Origin: Streptomyces yatensis
Lineage (GTDB): Bacteria > Actinomycetota > Actinomycetes > Streptomycetales > Streptomycetaceae
Direction of reading: 5' to 3'
DNA: 64,000 bases
Assembly (NCBI RefSeq): GCF_018069625.1
Contig: NZ_CP072941.1
Span: 5,456,001 to 5,520,000 of the forward strand
This document shows positions 39,705-49,048 of the stretch, in pieces; within the stretch, counting starts at the first letter, position 1; the number at the start of each line of letters is the position of its first letter. The notes under the pieces are model-generated. The model was not told where the DNA came from, did not search any database, and saw only the letters and a program-made list of their open reading frames with translations. Made by a program: the position numbers and the translations under genes.

Positions 39705-41185
39705 ACCACATCACACAGACGCCGGACCCGGACGATCCCGGGCGGCGGACGGGCCACGAGCCCGAATCCCGAGAACCAGCGGAGTCCACGCAGCCGAGGG
39801 AACCGGTAGAGCCGACGGAGTCCGCGGAGTCCGCGGAGGCCGGTGGGTCCGGCGGGTCTGCGGGTTCCTCGGGAGCCGAGGAGTCCGGTGGGTCCGCGGA
39901 GGCCGGTGGGTCCGGCGGGTCTGCGGGGTCTACGGAGGCCGGTGGGTCCGGCGGGTCCTCGGGGTCTGTGGAGGCCGGTGAGACCGCCAGCTCTACGGAG
40001 CCTGCGGGGACCCGTGAGTCCGGCGTGTCCACTGGGGTTGCCGGGTCCACTGGGGCTGCCGGGTCCACGGGGGCCGAGGCGTCCACCAGGTCCGCAGCGG
40101 CCAGGGAGTCCGCTGCGTCCGGGCAGGGGCGGGTGACGCCCCTCCGGATTCAGCTCGACGACGACGGGCCCGGCGGTGAGGACGAGGAGGCGCTGCGGCG
40201 GCTGCTGCACCGCGCCGTCGACGATCTCGAACCGTCCTCCGACTCCCTCGACCATCTGCGGCGCGCCGTGCCCGCCCGCCGTGCGCGGCGGCGCCAGGCC
40301 CTGGTCGGGGCCGCGGCCGCGCTGGTGCTCGGCTGCGCGGCCGTACCGGCGCTGGTGCACGTCGCGACCACCAGCAACGGCGCGGACGACCGCCCGGCCA
40401 ATGCCGCCAGCAGCCACCGCACCCCTGAGACCAGCGGTGGTCGGCACGGCGAGGGCAGTGGCGGCAAGGGCTCCGACGGGCCCGCCGACACGGTCGAGCA
40501 GGACAAGGGCGACAAGGACAAGGACAAGGGGAAGGACAAGCCGCCGAAGGGCGAGGAGGAGGGCGGCTCCGGCGGTATGGCCCCCGACCCCTCCAACACG
40601 CTGAACGCCACCTCCCCCACCTGCAGCCGCGCCCAGCTCACCAGCGGTGGCGCCGGATCGGTCGGTGCGGCCGACGCCGAGGGGCGGGTCTACGGCTCGT
40701 TCCGCGTCGCGAACATCTCGGACAGCGCCTGCACCGTCGAGGGCAGTGGCTCGGTGGGCGCGAGCGCCCAGGGCGGTGCGGACGCCGCGCGGATCCTCGT
40801 CGTCGACCATACGGCGGGGGACGCGGCGGCAGGGCTGCCCGACCCGTCCCTCCAGCCGGGCACGCTCATCCTCAAGCCCGGCCAGGCGTACGAGGTCAAG
40901 TTCGCCTGGATCCCGGCGGCGGGCGGCGGCACCAGCGGCTGCTCCACCACCGGCACACCGACTCCCGATCCGTCCACGGACCCGGCCCAGGAAGGGCCGC
41001 AGGACAACCCCAGCACGGGCGAGCCGGGCGGTGGCGGTGGCGGTGGCGACGGCGGTGAGCCGCCGGACGCGAGCGTCCTGGTCAGCCACACACCGGAGGC
41101 GGGCGACCCGGCCGCGGCCAGCGTGACGATCGGCGGCGCCTGCGCCGGAACGATCTACCGCACCGGTCTGCTGGCGTCCCTCTAG
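39701..41185 (+). CDS. Membrane protein coupled to the sigma factor (anti-sigma-like), repeat-rich
   Basis: The 494-residue protein starts with ~145 residues of Glu/Ser/Gly repeats (units like EAGGSGGSAGS) encoded by tandem DNA repeats. A cytoplasmic helical part (EEALRRLLHRAVDDLEPSSD) and one membrane helix (about 202-222) follow. Outside the membrane are a charged linker and a beta-rich domain with cysteines. Position and topology fit a membrane anti-sigma factor that releases the sigma on an envelope signal, though a classical zinc HxxxCxxC motif is absent. The repeat expansion appears lineage-specific. Confidence 0.75.
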   Translation: MNHITQTPDPDDPGRRTGHEPESREPAESTQPREPVEPTESAESAEAGGSGGSAGSSGAEESGGSAEAGGSGGSAGSTEAGGSGGSSGSVEAGETASSTEPAGTRESGVSTGVAGSTGAAGSTGAEASTRSAAARESAASGQGRVTPLRIQLDDDGPGGEDEEALRRLLHRAVDDLEPSSDSLDHLRRAVPARRARRRQALVGAAAALVLGCAAVPALVHVATTSNGADDRPANAASSHRTPETSGGRHGEGSGGKGSDGPADTVEQDKGDKDKDKGKDKPPKGEEEGGSGGMAPDPSNTLNATSPTCSRAQLTSGGAGSVGAADAEGRVYGSFRVANISDSACTVEGSGSVGASAQGGADAARILVVDHTAGDAAAGLPDPSLQPGTLILKPGQAYEVKFAWIPAAGGGTSGCSTTGTPTPDPSTDPAQEGPQDNPSTGEPGGGGGGGDGGEPPDASVLVSHTPEAGDPAAASVTIGGACAGTIYRTGLLASL

Positions 41186-41357
41186 AGCGGCCGGCGTCCC
41201 TCTGGAGCCGTGGGGCGGCAGCCTCCGGGGGAGCCGCCCCCGGGTGGCCACTGAGGCGCTCCTGAGCCGCCGCGGCGGGGTCCCGGGGCCGACGCGCGGG
41301 GGTCTGCGGGGCGGCCCCGCCGCCGGGACCCCGACGCCAAGCCCGTACCGTGGTGGT

Positions 41358-42302
41358 GTGTATCGGTTTCTGCTGACACCCCGCTGGTGGGTGATCAACG
41401 TGTTCACCCTGCTGGCGATCCCGGTCTGCCTCTTCATGGGCAGCTGGCAGCTCAGCCGCTTCGAGACGCGCGTCGACACGCATAACCAGCAGCAGGACGA
41501 CGCCTCCCGCGAGCGGAAGGCCGCGGCCCGGCCGCTGAGCGATCTGCTGCCGGTCACCGCGAAGACCTCCGGGGAGCGGGCGACCGCCACCGGCCGATAC
41601 GACACCACACATCAACTCCTCGTGCCCGACAGGCGGCTGGACGGCCGCGACGGCTTCTATGTGCTGACTCTGCTCCGTGTGGACGGGGACGTCGGCGGAG
41701 GCGAGAGCGTGGCCGACGGCAAGGCCGGAGCCGGGGCCAAGGACGAGCCCGAGGCCAAGGCCGGAGCCGGGGCCAAGGCGCTGCCCGTCGTCCGTGGCTG
41801 GCTCCCCGGCGACGCCGACGATCCGGCGGCCGCCGCCAAGGTGCCCGCGCCCCCCTCCGGTGAGGTGACCGTCACAGGCGCCCTCCAGGCGTCCGAGCAC
41901 CAGGGCGGCGACGGGGTGAGCGCGGCCGGTGGCCTCCCCCACGGTCAGCTGGGCATGATCAGCGCCGCCTCCCTGGTCAACCTGGTGCCGTACCAGGTGT
42001 ACGACGCCTGGGTGACCTCCTCCCAGGCTCCCGGGGCCCTGAAGCCGGTGCCCCCCACGGCGGCGGAGGGCACCGGGCTCGACATCAAGGCGTTCCAGAA
42101 CCTGGGTTACACCGGCGAGTGGTTCGTCTTCGCGGGCTTCGTGATCTTCATGTGGTTCCGGCTGTTCCGTCGCGAGGCCGAGACGGCCCGCGATCTGGCC
42201 CTCGGCATCACACCGCCCGAGCCGGCGGCTCCGACGGCGCCGGGTGCGGACCGGACCCCAGATGACGCCGAGCGAACTCGATCTCCAAGCGCAACTGCTT
42301 GA
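41358..42302 (+). CDS. SURF1-family cytochrome oxidase assembly protein
   Basis: GTG 41358 (YRFLLTPRWWVINVFTLLAI) gives 314 residues; the frame upstream is arginine/glycine filler. There are helices at about 9-28 and near 255-275, with a periplasmic domain between. The motif GSWQLSRFETR is the SURF1 signature, and VRGWLPGD and NLVPYQVYDAW follow. SURF1 helps haem a3 insertion into the aa3 oxidase. Its final 95 bp overlap the convergent S9 peptidase gene. An internal AGAGAKDEPEAKAGAGAKAL duplication is visible at DNA level. Confidence 0.9.
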   Translation: MYRFLLTPRWWVINVFTLLAIPVCLFMGSWQLSRFETRVDTHNQQQDDASRERKAAARPLSDLLPVTAKTSGERATATGRYDTTHQLLVPDRRLDGRDGFYVLTLLRVDGDVGGGESVADGKAGAGAKDEPEAKAGAGAKALPVVRGWLPGDADDPAAAAKVPAPPSGEVTVTGALQASEHQGGDGVSAAGGLPHGQLGMISAASLVNLVPYQVYDAWVTSSQAPGALKPVPPTAAEGTGLDIKAFQNLGYTGEWFVFAGFVIFMWFRLFRREAETARDLALGITPPEPAAPTAPGADRTPDDAERTRSPSATA

Positions 42303-44055
42303 TCCGCTCCTCGACGACCAGCGAGCCGTGCCCCGCGTCATAGCGGTAGACCTCATGCGGGGCGCCGCGCTGCTCGAGCCGCTCCACATAGTTGTCGATC
42401 TGCCGTATGGGGCAGCGGGGGTCGTTCAGCCCCGCGGAGATGTAGACCGGCGCCCGCACCTGATCCACATAGGTCAGCGGGGACGACGCCTCGAACCGCT
42501 CCGGCACCTCCTCCGGGGTGCCGCCCAGCAGGGTGCGGTCCATCGCCTTCAGGGCCTCCATCTCGTCGTGGTAGGCCGTCACATAGTCCGCGACCGGGAC
42601 CGCCGCCAGCCCCAGCGCCCAGGAATCCGGCTGGGTCCCGATCCCCAGCAGCGTCAGATAGCCGCCCCATGAACCGCCGGACAGCACCAGCCGCTCGGGG
42701 TCGGCGAGCCCGGAGGCCACCGCCCACTCGCGCACGGCCGCGATGTCCTCCAGCTCGATCAGCCCGACCCGGTGCTTGAGCGCGTCCGTCCACGCCCGTC
42801 CGTAACCGGTCGAGCCGCGGTAGTTGACCCGCACGACGGCGAAGCCGTGGTCCACCCAGGCCGCGGGACCCGCCGCGAAGGCGTCGCTGTCATGCCAGGT
42901 CGGCCCGCCGTGGATGTCGAAGACCGTCGGGAAGGGACCCTCGCCCGCGGGCTTCTGCACCAGCGCGTGCACCCGCCCGCCGGGGCCGTCCACCCATGCG
43001 TCGGTGACCCGCACCGACTCCGGGGCCGCGAAACCCGGCGGGTCCAGCACCGTCCGCCCGCTCGTGGACCGCACCTGGGGCGGCTTCTGGGCCGACGACC
43101 ACAGGAACTCCACCGTGCCGTCCGGCCGCGCCGTGGCGCCCGAGATCGTCCCCGCCGGGGTCTCCAGACGGGTCAGCTCGCCGGAGCCGAGGTCGTACCG
43201 CAGCAGCTCGCTGCGCGCCTGATGGCTGTGCTCGACCAGCAGCGCCGATCCGTCCGGGAACCAGTCCGCCCCGACGTCACCGGGCAGATCGATCGCCAGC
43301 GCGGTCTCCACACCGGTCACCGGATCCCACACCATGGGCTCCCACCGGCCGCGCCGCTGGTGCCCGACCAGCAGTCGGGTGTCCCCCTCGACGGGCGCGA
43401 AGCCCATCACGGACAGGCCCAGCTCCTCGGTGCCGCCCTTGGTGTCGTCCAGCTCCGCGACGGCCGTCCCGTCCAGCCGCAGGACGCGGATCGCCGAGTG
43501 CATCGCGTCGCCGTGCTCGGTGTGCTCGATCGCGATCAGCGTCCCGTCATGGGAGAGATCGCCCACTCCGGCGGACTCGCGATGCCGGTAGATTTCCTCG
43601 GGCTCGCCGCCCGGCCGCACCACATGGATGGTCGAGCCGTCCTCGTCGGTGGACCGCCCGATGACCGCCGTGCCGTCGCGGCCCAGTGCGAGCCCCGCGG
43701 GATAGGAGGGGTCAAGGCCGGGGGCCGCGGGCTCGTCGGCCGGGCGCTCGTCCCCCTCGCCGCCGCTGAACGGCTGGCGCAGCCACACCCCGAACTCATC
43801 ACCATCGGTGTCCGAGAACCACCAGATCCACCGGCCGTCCGGCGACAACACCCCGTCGGTCGTCCCATTCGTCCGGTCCGTGACCTGCCGCTGCGCACCG
43901 GTCGCCCGATCCCATGCGTACAGCTCGTAGGTGCCCGTGGCGTTGGAGACGAACAATGAGTGGTCCGGGGCCTCTTCCGCCCAGTCGGGCAGCCCCACTC
44001 GCGGCGCCCGGAAGCGCTTTTCCCAGTCCGGCATGGATTCCGTGCTCTCAGTCAT
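42208..44055 (-). CDS. S9-family prolyl oligopeptidase-like serine peptidase
   Basis: ATG 44055 (MTESTESMPDWEKRFRAPRV) gives 615 residues; the ORF is open another 61 codons without domain content. The N-terminal ~350 residues look like a WD/Kelch-type propeller (repeated Asp/Gly/Ser-rich blades). The alpha/beta-hydrolase domain has YRGSTGYGRAW, the nucleophile motif GGSWGGYLTLL, Asp in GLNDPRCP and His in DAGHGSLV. It probably cleaves short peptides in the cytoplasm; no signal peptide is seen. It converges with SURF1. Confidence 0.93.
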   Translation of the reverse strand: MTESTESMPDWEKRFRAPRVGLPDWAEEAPDHSLFVSNATGTYELYAWDRATGAQRQVTDRTNGTTDGVLSPDGRWIWWFSDTDGDEFGVWLRQPFSGGEGDERPADEPAAPGLDPSYPAGLALGRDGTAVIGRSTDEDGSTIHVVRPGGEPEEIYRHRESAGVGDLSHDGTLIAIEHTEHGDAMHSAIRVLRLDGTAVAELDDTKGGTEELGLSVMGFAPVEGDTRLLVGHQRRGRWEPMVWDPVTGVETALAIDLPGDVGADWFPDGSALLVEHSHQARSELLRYDLGSGELTRLETPAGTISGATARPDGTVEFLWSSAQKPPQVRSTSGRTVLDPPGFAAPESVRVTDAWVDGPGGRVHALVQKPAGEGPFPTVFDIHGGPTWHDSDAFAAGPAAWVDHGFAVVRVNYRGSTGYGRAWTDALKHRVGLIELEDIAAVREWAVASGLADPERLVLSGGSWGGYLTLLGIGTQPDSWALGLAAVPVADYVTAYHDEMEALKAMDRTLLGGTPEEVPERFEASSPLTYVDQVRAPVYISAGLNDPRCPIRQIDNYVERLEQRGAPHEVYRYDAGHGSLVVEERIKQLRLEIEFARRHLGSGPHPAPSEPPARAV

Positions 44056-44161
44056 GCTCACCATTCTGCGCCGCACCCCGACATCCGCGCTGGCGTCGCC
44101 CCGCGCCTGTGGATAACGTTCCCGGCGGGATGGACGGGGGCCGTACACCGAGGGGGAGCTG

Positions 44162-44536
44162 ATGGCCGACATAGCCGCGACAGTGGAGACGTACTGGGCA
44201 ACGGCCCAGGCCAGGGACTGGCGGGCATTCGGTGCCACGCTCGCCGACGACGTCCGCTACGAACTGCCGCAGACCCGCGAGCGGGTGCTCGGCCGGGACG
44301 GCGTGGTCCGCTTCAACGCCGAGTACCTGGGCGAGTGGAGTCTGGAGGTCGAGCGCGTCATCGCCGACGGCGAACAGGCGGTCTCCTGGGTGCGCTTCAG
44401 CGAGGACGAGGAGGAGACACAGGCGATCAGCTTCTTCACCGCCGCGGCGGACGGCCGGATCCAGACCATCACCGATTTCTGGCCGGCGCCGTACGAGCCT
44501 CCGCGTGAGCGCGAGCAAATGGTCGAGCGCTTCTGA
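44162..44536 (+). CDS. SnoaL/NTF2-like domain protein
   Basis: ATG 44162 follows AGGGGGAG. The 124 residues have the NTF2-like cone fold pattern: helix VETYWATAQARDWRAFGATL, strand VRYELPQ, and ITDFWPAPYEP at the end. Such proteins are small cyclases, isomerases or ligand carriers. It lies divergently next to the peptidase gene and is followed by tandem repeats. Specific ligand unknown. Confidence 0.85.
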   Translation: MADIAATVETYWATAQARDWRAFGATLADDVRYELPQTRERVLGRDGVVRFNAEYLGEWSLEVERVIADGEQAVSWVRFSEDEEETQAISFFTAAADGRIQTITDFWPAPYEPPREREQMVERF

Positions 44537-44538
44537 GG

Positions 44539-44586
44539 GGTTCTGGCCGTGGTTCTGGCTGTGGTCCTGGCTGTGGTTCTGGCCGC
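44539..44586. repeat. Four tandem 12-bp repeats
   Basis: GGTTCTGGCCGT, GGTTCTGGCTGT, GGTCCTGGCTGT and GGTTCTGGCCGC follow one another just after the NTF2-like gene stop. Confidence 0.85.
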
Positions 44587-44779
44587 TTCCGACTGCTCGC
44601 AGGCACCGCCGGGCGGCAGCTCGAACTCTTCCGTCCGCACCCGTCCGTAGCTCCTTCGTGCGCGATTGCGCCCCTTCCCCCTGGCCCTACCCCTCCGGCT
44701 CCCGCCCTTCCGGGCACCGCCTCTCCGGCCCCGGCCCCAGCCCCTCCTCCCCTTCCCCCCGACCCTTCCCCGGGCTCCG

Positions 44780-46057
44780 CTACCTCAGCAGCACCGGCAG
44801 CTCGTCCACGCCATAGACGATGGAGAGCTTCCGGAAGGAGAGCTTCTCCGCCGGTACGGCGAGTCGCATCTCGGGGAACCGCCGTATGAGGGCGGGGTAG
44901 GCGGCCCGGAGCTCCATCTTGGCCAGCTCCGCGCCGATGCAGCGGTGGATGCCGTATCCGAAGGCCAGGTGCGAGGGGGCCTGCCGGTGCGGATCGACCC
45001 GCTCCATGTCCGGGCCCAGCTTCTCGTCGCGGTTGGCGCCGCTCAGTGAGCACAGCACCAGATCGCCGGCGGATATCCGCGTGCCCGCGATCTCCATGTC
45101 CTCGCGGGCGAACCGCGGGAAGGCCACCTGCACGACCGTGAGATAGCGCAGCAGCTCCTCCACGAACGGGTCCACGGAATTGTCGTGATCACGTATCGCG
45201 GCGAAGTGCTCGGGGGCCTGGAGCAGCACCAGCGTGCCCAGCGCCAGCATGCTCGCCGTCGTCTCCAGACCGCCGGTCAGCACCCCGTCGGCGAGCCCGG
45301 CCAGCTCCTGGTCGTCGACTTCATCGCCGTGCTCCTTCACCAGCATGCCGAGCAGCCCGTCGCCGGGCGTCTCACGCTGCTTCCGCACGATCCCGTGCAG
45401 ATAGGAAAGGGAGTCCGACATCGCGCCGAGGGAGGCGTTCGCCCCGCCGAAGAGGTCGAAGCGCGCGGTGCTGTGGCGCTGGAAGTCATCGCGGTCCTCG
45501 TACGGCACCCCGAGCAGTTCGCAGATGACCAGCGCGGGAATGGGGAGGGCGAATGACTCCACGAGATCCACCGGGCCCTCGGCCGCCGCCATCTCGTCCA
45601 GGCGCTCCTCCACGATGGAGTGGATGCGCGGGGTGAGCCTGCTGAGCCGCCGCATGGTGAATTCGGGCGTCAGCAGGCGTCGCAGTCTCGTATGCGTCGG
45701 TGGATCGCTGAAGCCGAGACCTCCCGGATTCTGCTGCGGGGCGACGCCGATGTTCCGTTCCGCGAGGTTGGTGAAATCGGAGCTGAACCCCTTCGCCTTT
45801 CCGAGCACCGCCTTGGTCTCGTCATATCCGGTGACAAGCCAGGCATTGATGCCGAAAGGCAGCCATATCTTGCTGATGGGTTCTTTTGCCCTGGTTCGGG
45901 ACAGATCGGTAATGGGGTCGAGTCCATCGCGCCTCAGCGGCGCCAGCGTGGCGTCCGGGAGGAACGACATCTTGGACAAGTCGAAGCCGTTCTTCTGAAT
46001 TCTCGAAAAGTACTTGCGGCCCAGCCAGGAGACGATGTTTGAGCGGAGATTCGACAT
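44780..46057 (-). CDS. Cytochrome P450
   Basis: ATG 46057 gives 425 residues, normal for a soluble bacterial P450. The I-helix oxygen-activation segment is GVLTGGLETTAS, the K-helix ExxR is in EELLRYLTV, and the haem-ligand loop FGYGIHRCIGAELA carries the axial cysteine C373. It hydroxylates or epoxidises an unknown substrate with electrons from a ferredoxin. No ferredoxin gene is adjacent. It is divergent from a two-domain VOC gene and not inside an evident biosynthetic cluster. Confidence 0.95.
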   Translation of the reverse strand: MSNLRSNIVSWLGRKYFSRIQKNGFDLSKMSFLPDATLAPLRRDGLDPITDLSRTRAKEPISKIWLPFGINAWLVTGYDETKAVLGKAKGFSSDFTNLAERNIGVAPQQNPGGLGFSDPPTHTRLRRLLTPEFTMRRLSRLTPRIHSIVEERLDEMAAAEGPVDLVESFALPIPALVICELLGVPYEDRDDFQRHSTARFDLFGGANASLGAMSDSLSYLHGIVRKQRETPGDGLLGMLVKEHGDEVDDQELAGLADGVLTGGLETTASMLALGTLVLLQAPEHFAAIRDHDNSVDPFVEELLRYLTVVQVAFPRFAREDMEIAGTRISAGDLVLCSLSGANRDEKLGPDMERVDPHRQAPSHLAFGYGIHRCIGAELAKMELRAAYPALIRRFPEMRLAVPAEKLSFRKLSIVYGVDELPVLLR

Positions 46058-46293
46058 GGGCGCAATACTGCCCTGCCATGGCCGGCCGGCCATGCTCCGG
46101 TGCCGGACGTGCCCCGGTGTGATGCGCCACAACGCACGTGCTCCCTGCTCGGGCGGGCGCGCCGGTGGGCATCAAGGTGGCGCCGACCGCGAAATCAGAG
46201 GAAAGTGGAGATATCGGGCATGATGCACGAGCGATGACGGCTGCCTGCGGGACGCCTGTGGCGCCCCCAGGGACATGAGTGAGGTGAGCGGCC

Positions 46294-47127
46294 TTGCGGG
46301 AGAGGTTCCGTGCTGTCCAGGGCGCACCGTGCTGGGTGAGTCTCATGGCAGCGGATCTGGACCGCGCGCACACCTTCTACGGAGAGCTCTTCGGCTGGGG
46401 CTTCCGCCCTACCCGGCAGGGGCACGGCCGTTACACCATCGCGTACACCGAGGGCGGCGTACCGACCGTCGGCATCGGCGCCTCGTCCCCGTCGGCGGGG
46501 GTGACCCTCCCGGTCACCTGGACCACGTACTTCGCGGCCGACAGCGCGGACGAGGTGGCCTCGCGCGTCCAGGAGCGCGGTGGCACGGTCGCCGTCGGGC
46601 CGCTGGAGTTCGGCAGCGGCCGGGTGGCCTGGGCGGCCGACCCGGACGGGGCCAACTTCGGCATCTGGGAGGGCGATCTGACCTCCGCCTGGTGGGGCGA
46701 GCGCAGACCGGGCGCGCCCGTATGGCTGGAGCTGCGCACCCGCGACGCCTTCGAGGCGGCGCTCTTCTATGGGCGGGTCTTCGGCTGGGACAGCCAGGAG
46801 CGCGAGCGCTGCGACGTCCGCTTCGAACACGACCGGGTGGTCCTTCATATCGACGGTAAGGCGGTCGCGGGGCTGCGCGGTGGAGCCATCGAGGCCGCCC
46901 CGGACCCGAACGTCCGGCCCCGCTGGCGGGTCTATTTCTGCGTGAAGGACGTCGACGAGGTCGCCGAACGCGCCGCGGAGCTCGGCGGCGGCATCCTCGC
47001 CCCGCCGACCGATACCCCCTATGGGCGCGTCGCGGCGCTGCGCGACCCGGAGGGCGGAATCTTCAACGTGGCGGCGATCAGGAATGAACCGGCCGAGGGG
47101 AATGCCGCTTCCGCGGGGCGCGACTGA
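46294..47127 (+). CDS. Two-domain VOC (glyoxalase/bleomycin-resistance fold) protein
   Basis: The only start covering the first strand (GAPCWVSLMAADLDRAHTFY) is TTG 46294, preceded by GGTGAG. Two VOC repeats (about 10-125 and 140-265) are visible; each has a YGELFGW or YGRVFGW turn and ends with a phrase such as DPDGANFGIWE or DPEGGIFNVAA. These proteins bind metals or small toxic molecules; the exact reaction is unknown. No membrane part. Confidence 0.88.
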   Translation: MRERFRAVQGAPCWVSLMAADLDRAHTFYGELFGWGFRPTRQGHGRYTIAYTEGGVPTVGIGASSPSAGVTLPVTWTTYFAADSADEVASRVQERGGTVAVGPLEFGSGRVAWAADPDGANFGIWEGDLTSAWWGERRPGAPVWLELRTRDAFEAALFYGRVFGWDSQERERCDVRFEHDRVVLHIDGKAVAGLRGGAIEAAPDPNVRPRWRVYFCVKDVDEVAERAAELGGGILAPPTDTPYGRVAALRDPEGGIFNVAAIRNEPAEGNAASAGRD

Positions 47128-47191
47128 GGAGCAGCGCGGGAGAGCGTGTGCTCGCCGCCGAGGGGCGCTCGATCGGTTACGTCGTGTGCAC

Positions 47192-47258
47192 GAGACGTGC
47201 GGACGAGACGTGTGCACGAGACGTGTGACGCGGGGTCGAGACGTGTGAACGAGACGTG
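47192..47258. repeat. GAGACGTG repeats, 13-bp period
   Basis: GAGACGTG occurs at 47192, 47205, 47218, 47238 and 47251, thus with spacings of 13, 13, 20 and 13 bp. It lies between two VOC genes and ahead of the promoter region of the second. Confidence 0.7.
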
Positions 47259-47407
47259 GGGTCGAGATCGTGATCAGGGCGAGCGAACCGGGCCTCGACG
47301 GTCGTAGGTGATGCCGCCTACGATCGGAGATACGGCATCGCGTGTCGGTCACCGGCTGGGTGAGGCATGGAGGTGCCCGTGAGATTGCCTTACGGAGGCA
47401 TTCCACA

Positions 47408-47794
47408 GTGTCTGTCGAGTTGAATCACACGATCGTCCATTCTCTGGACAACCGCGAATCCGCGGAATTCCTGGCGAACATCCTTGGCCTCGAGGTGGGA
47501 GAAGAGTGGGGCCCGTTCGTTCCGCTGGAGACGAGTAACGGCGTCACCCTGGACTTCGCCACCATTCCCGGTGAGTCGATCGTCATGCAGCATTACGCGT
47601 TCCTCATCTCGGACGAGGAATTCGACGCGGCTTTCGAGCGGATCCGGCAGCAGGGGGTCACGTACTACGCCGATCCCCATCTGAAGCAGCCGGGCGAGAT
47701 CAACCGCCATCACGGCGGGCGCGGGCTGTACTTCATGGACCCGGCCGGTCATGGCATGGAGATCATCACTCGCCCGTACGGCAACGAGGAGTAG
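47408..47794 (+). CDS. VOC-family protein (single domain)
   Basis: GTG 47408 lies about 10 bp after ACGGAGG. The 128 residues open VELNHTIVHSLDNRESAEFL and contain the metal-ligand pattern His8 ... YFMDPAGHGMEI (Glu near the end), as in glyoxalase/extradiol-like proteins. It probably binds a divalent metal. It is followed by a strong terminator. Confidence 0.9.
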   Translation: MSVELNHTIVHSLDNRESAEFLANILGLEVGEEWGPFVPLETSNGVTLDFATIPGESIVMQHYAFLISDEEFDAAFERIRQQGVTYYADPHLKQPGEINRHHGGRGLYFMDPAGHGMEIITRPYGNEE

Positions 47795-47849
47795 CCCGGG
47801 GCGGCCCTGGACCATGGGCCCCGCATCGGGCTAGACCCTGAACGACGAA

Positions 47850-47877
47850 CGGGCCGGGGCGGGTGCGCCCCGGCCCG
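47850..47877. terminator. Terminator between convergent genes
   Basis: A 12-bp perfect stem CGGGCCGGGGCG/CGCCCCGGCCCG with loop GGTG is followed by CTTTC. It ends the VOC gene and perhaps also the convergent DUF1992 gene. Confidence 0.85.
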
Positions 47878-47983
47878 CTTTCGCGTCGCGGTCAGCGGTC
47901 AGTGGTGTCGGTGTTCGGCGCCAGCGGTCAGCGGCCGGCGGCCAGCGGCAAGCAGTCGGCGGCCAGCAGTCAGCAGTCGGCGG

Positions 47984-48412
47984 TCAGCCGGGCCGGTTCT
48001 CGTCGTGCCGCATCCCATCCCGGTGCTCCCGCCACTCCCGGACGACCTCGTCGATGTCGAAGGGCGTGAGGTTGAGCGGGGGGCCGGGCGGGGGCCGCCG
48101 GAGCGCCTCACGGATCTTGTCATTGACCTCCGAGAGGATCTCCCGCACCACCCGTTCCGAGGGCGCCCTTTCCACGGCGGCGAGCGCGTCCTCCGCTTCT
48201 TTGCGCAGTACGAGTGTCGGGGGCAGAAACGACAGATTCTCGCGGGCCATCTTCTCCTTGACCCACCACAGATCGTCGTAGGGCTTGTCGAGGTTCGGGA
48301 GAGGTTTTCCCTTTCCCGGGAGGTTCGCGAACGCGCCGCGTTCCTCGGCCTCGCGGATCTGTCGGTCGGCCCATGTTTCGAAGCTGATGCCCGGTGGCTT
48401 TCGCTCGGTCAC
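47984..48412 (-). CDS. DUF1992 (DnaJ homologue C28-like) protein
   Basis: The 142-residue protein shows the DUF1992 motif early (ISFETWADRQIREAEERGAF, then ANLPGKGKPLPNLD). It is charged and helical, with LWWVKEKMARENLSFLPPTL in the middle. Function is unknown; eukaryotic relatives associate with Golgi-transport or DnaJ complexes. It lies 45 bp downstream of the TerD-family gene on the same strand. Confidence 0.9.
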   Translation of the reverse strand: MTERKPPGISFETWADRQIREAEERGAFANLPGKGKPLPNLDKPYDDLWWVKEKMARENLSFLPPTLVLRKEAEDALAAVERAPSERVVREILSEVNDKIREALRRPPPGPPLNLTPFDIDEVVREWREHRDGMRHDENRPG

Positions 48413-48457
48413 CCTCAGATTCTCCCTCGGACGGCGCGAAACGCGCCACCGGTCGTT

Positions 48458-49048
48458 TCAGAGGTGGGAGGAGAGGACCGGCAGCAGATCCTGGAACGTC
48501 CGGCCGGTGGCGGGCGCGCCGATCGCCGACATCTGCCAGGCCCCGCCTGCCCCGCCCTCGCGGTGCACCTTGGCCATGATCTGGGCCGTGTAGGGGCCGC
48601 CACCGCTCAGGGTGTAGCGGGCCAGCTCCTGTCCGTTGGTCTCGTCGATCAGACGGCAGAAGGCGTTCTGCACCTCGGCGAAGGTCTGTCCGGTGAAGGA
48701 GTTCACCGTGAACAGGATCTGATCGACATGGGCCGGAACGCGCTGCAGATCGATCAGGATCGATTCATCGTCGCCGCCCTGACCGGTGCCACCGACGAGG
48801 TTGTCGCCGGTGTGCCGTACGGATCCGTCGTCGCTCGTCAGATGCTGGAAGAACACGACGTCGACGGCTTCCCGCCCGGCGAACAGCACGGCCGAGGCGT
48901 CCAGGTCGATCTCCTTGGCGGTCAACCGGGCGAGTAACCCCTTGCGCGGCGCGGCCTGCCAGCCCAGGCCCATGCGCACCGCGCTGAGCTCGCCCCCGTC
49001 GGACTTGCTCAGGTTGATCCGCTGGCCCTTGGCCAGATTTACGGTCAT
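48458..49048 (-). CDS. TerD-family protein
   Basis: The 196 residues begin MTVNLAKGQRINLSKSDGGE and show the TerD core: IDLDASAVLF, VFFQHLTSDDGSVRHTGDNL and GGDDESILIDLQRVPAHVDQ, which form calcium-binding beta-sandwich loops. TerD proteins belong to tellurite/phage-resistance and envelope-stress systems. Its start overlaps the stop of the membrane gene by 4 bp. Confidence 0.93.
   Translation of the reverse strand: MTVNLAKGQRINLSKSDGGELSAVRMGLGWQAAPRKGLLARLTAKEIDLDASAVLFAGREAVDVVFFQHLTSDDGSVRHTGDNLVGGTGQGGDDESILIDLQRVPAHVDQILFTVNSFTGQTFAEVQNAFCRLIDETNGQELARYTLSGGGPYTAQIMAKVHREGGAGGAWQMSAIGAPATGRTFQDLLPVLSSHL

Noticed and set aside
44780..47794. Secondary-metabolite cluster around the P450
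   Set aside because: There are no synthase, ferredoxin or transporter genes nearby. The P450 and VOC genes are isolated among housekeeping genes.
48054..48937. Plus-strand frames opposite DUF1992 and the TerD-family gene
   Set aside because: They are antisense shadows; the minus-strand genes have clear family motifs.
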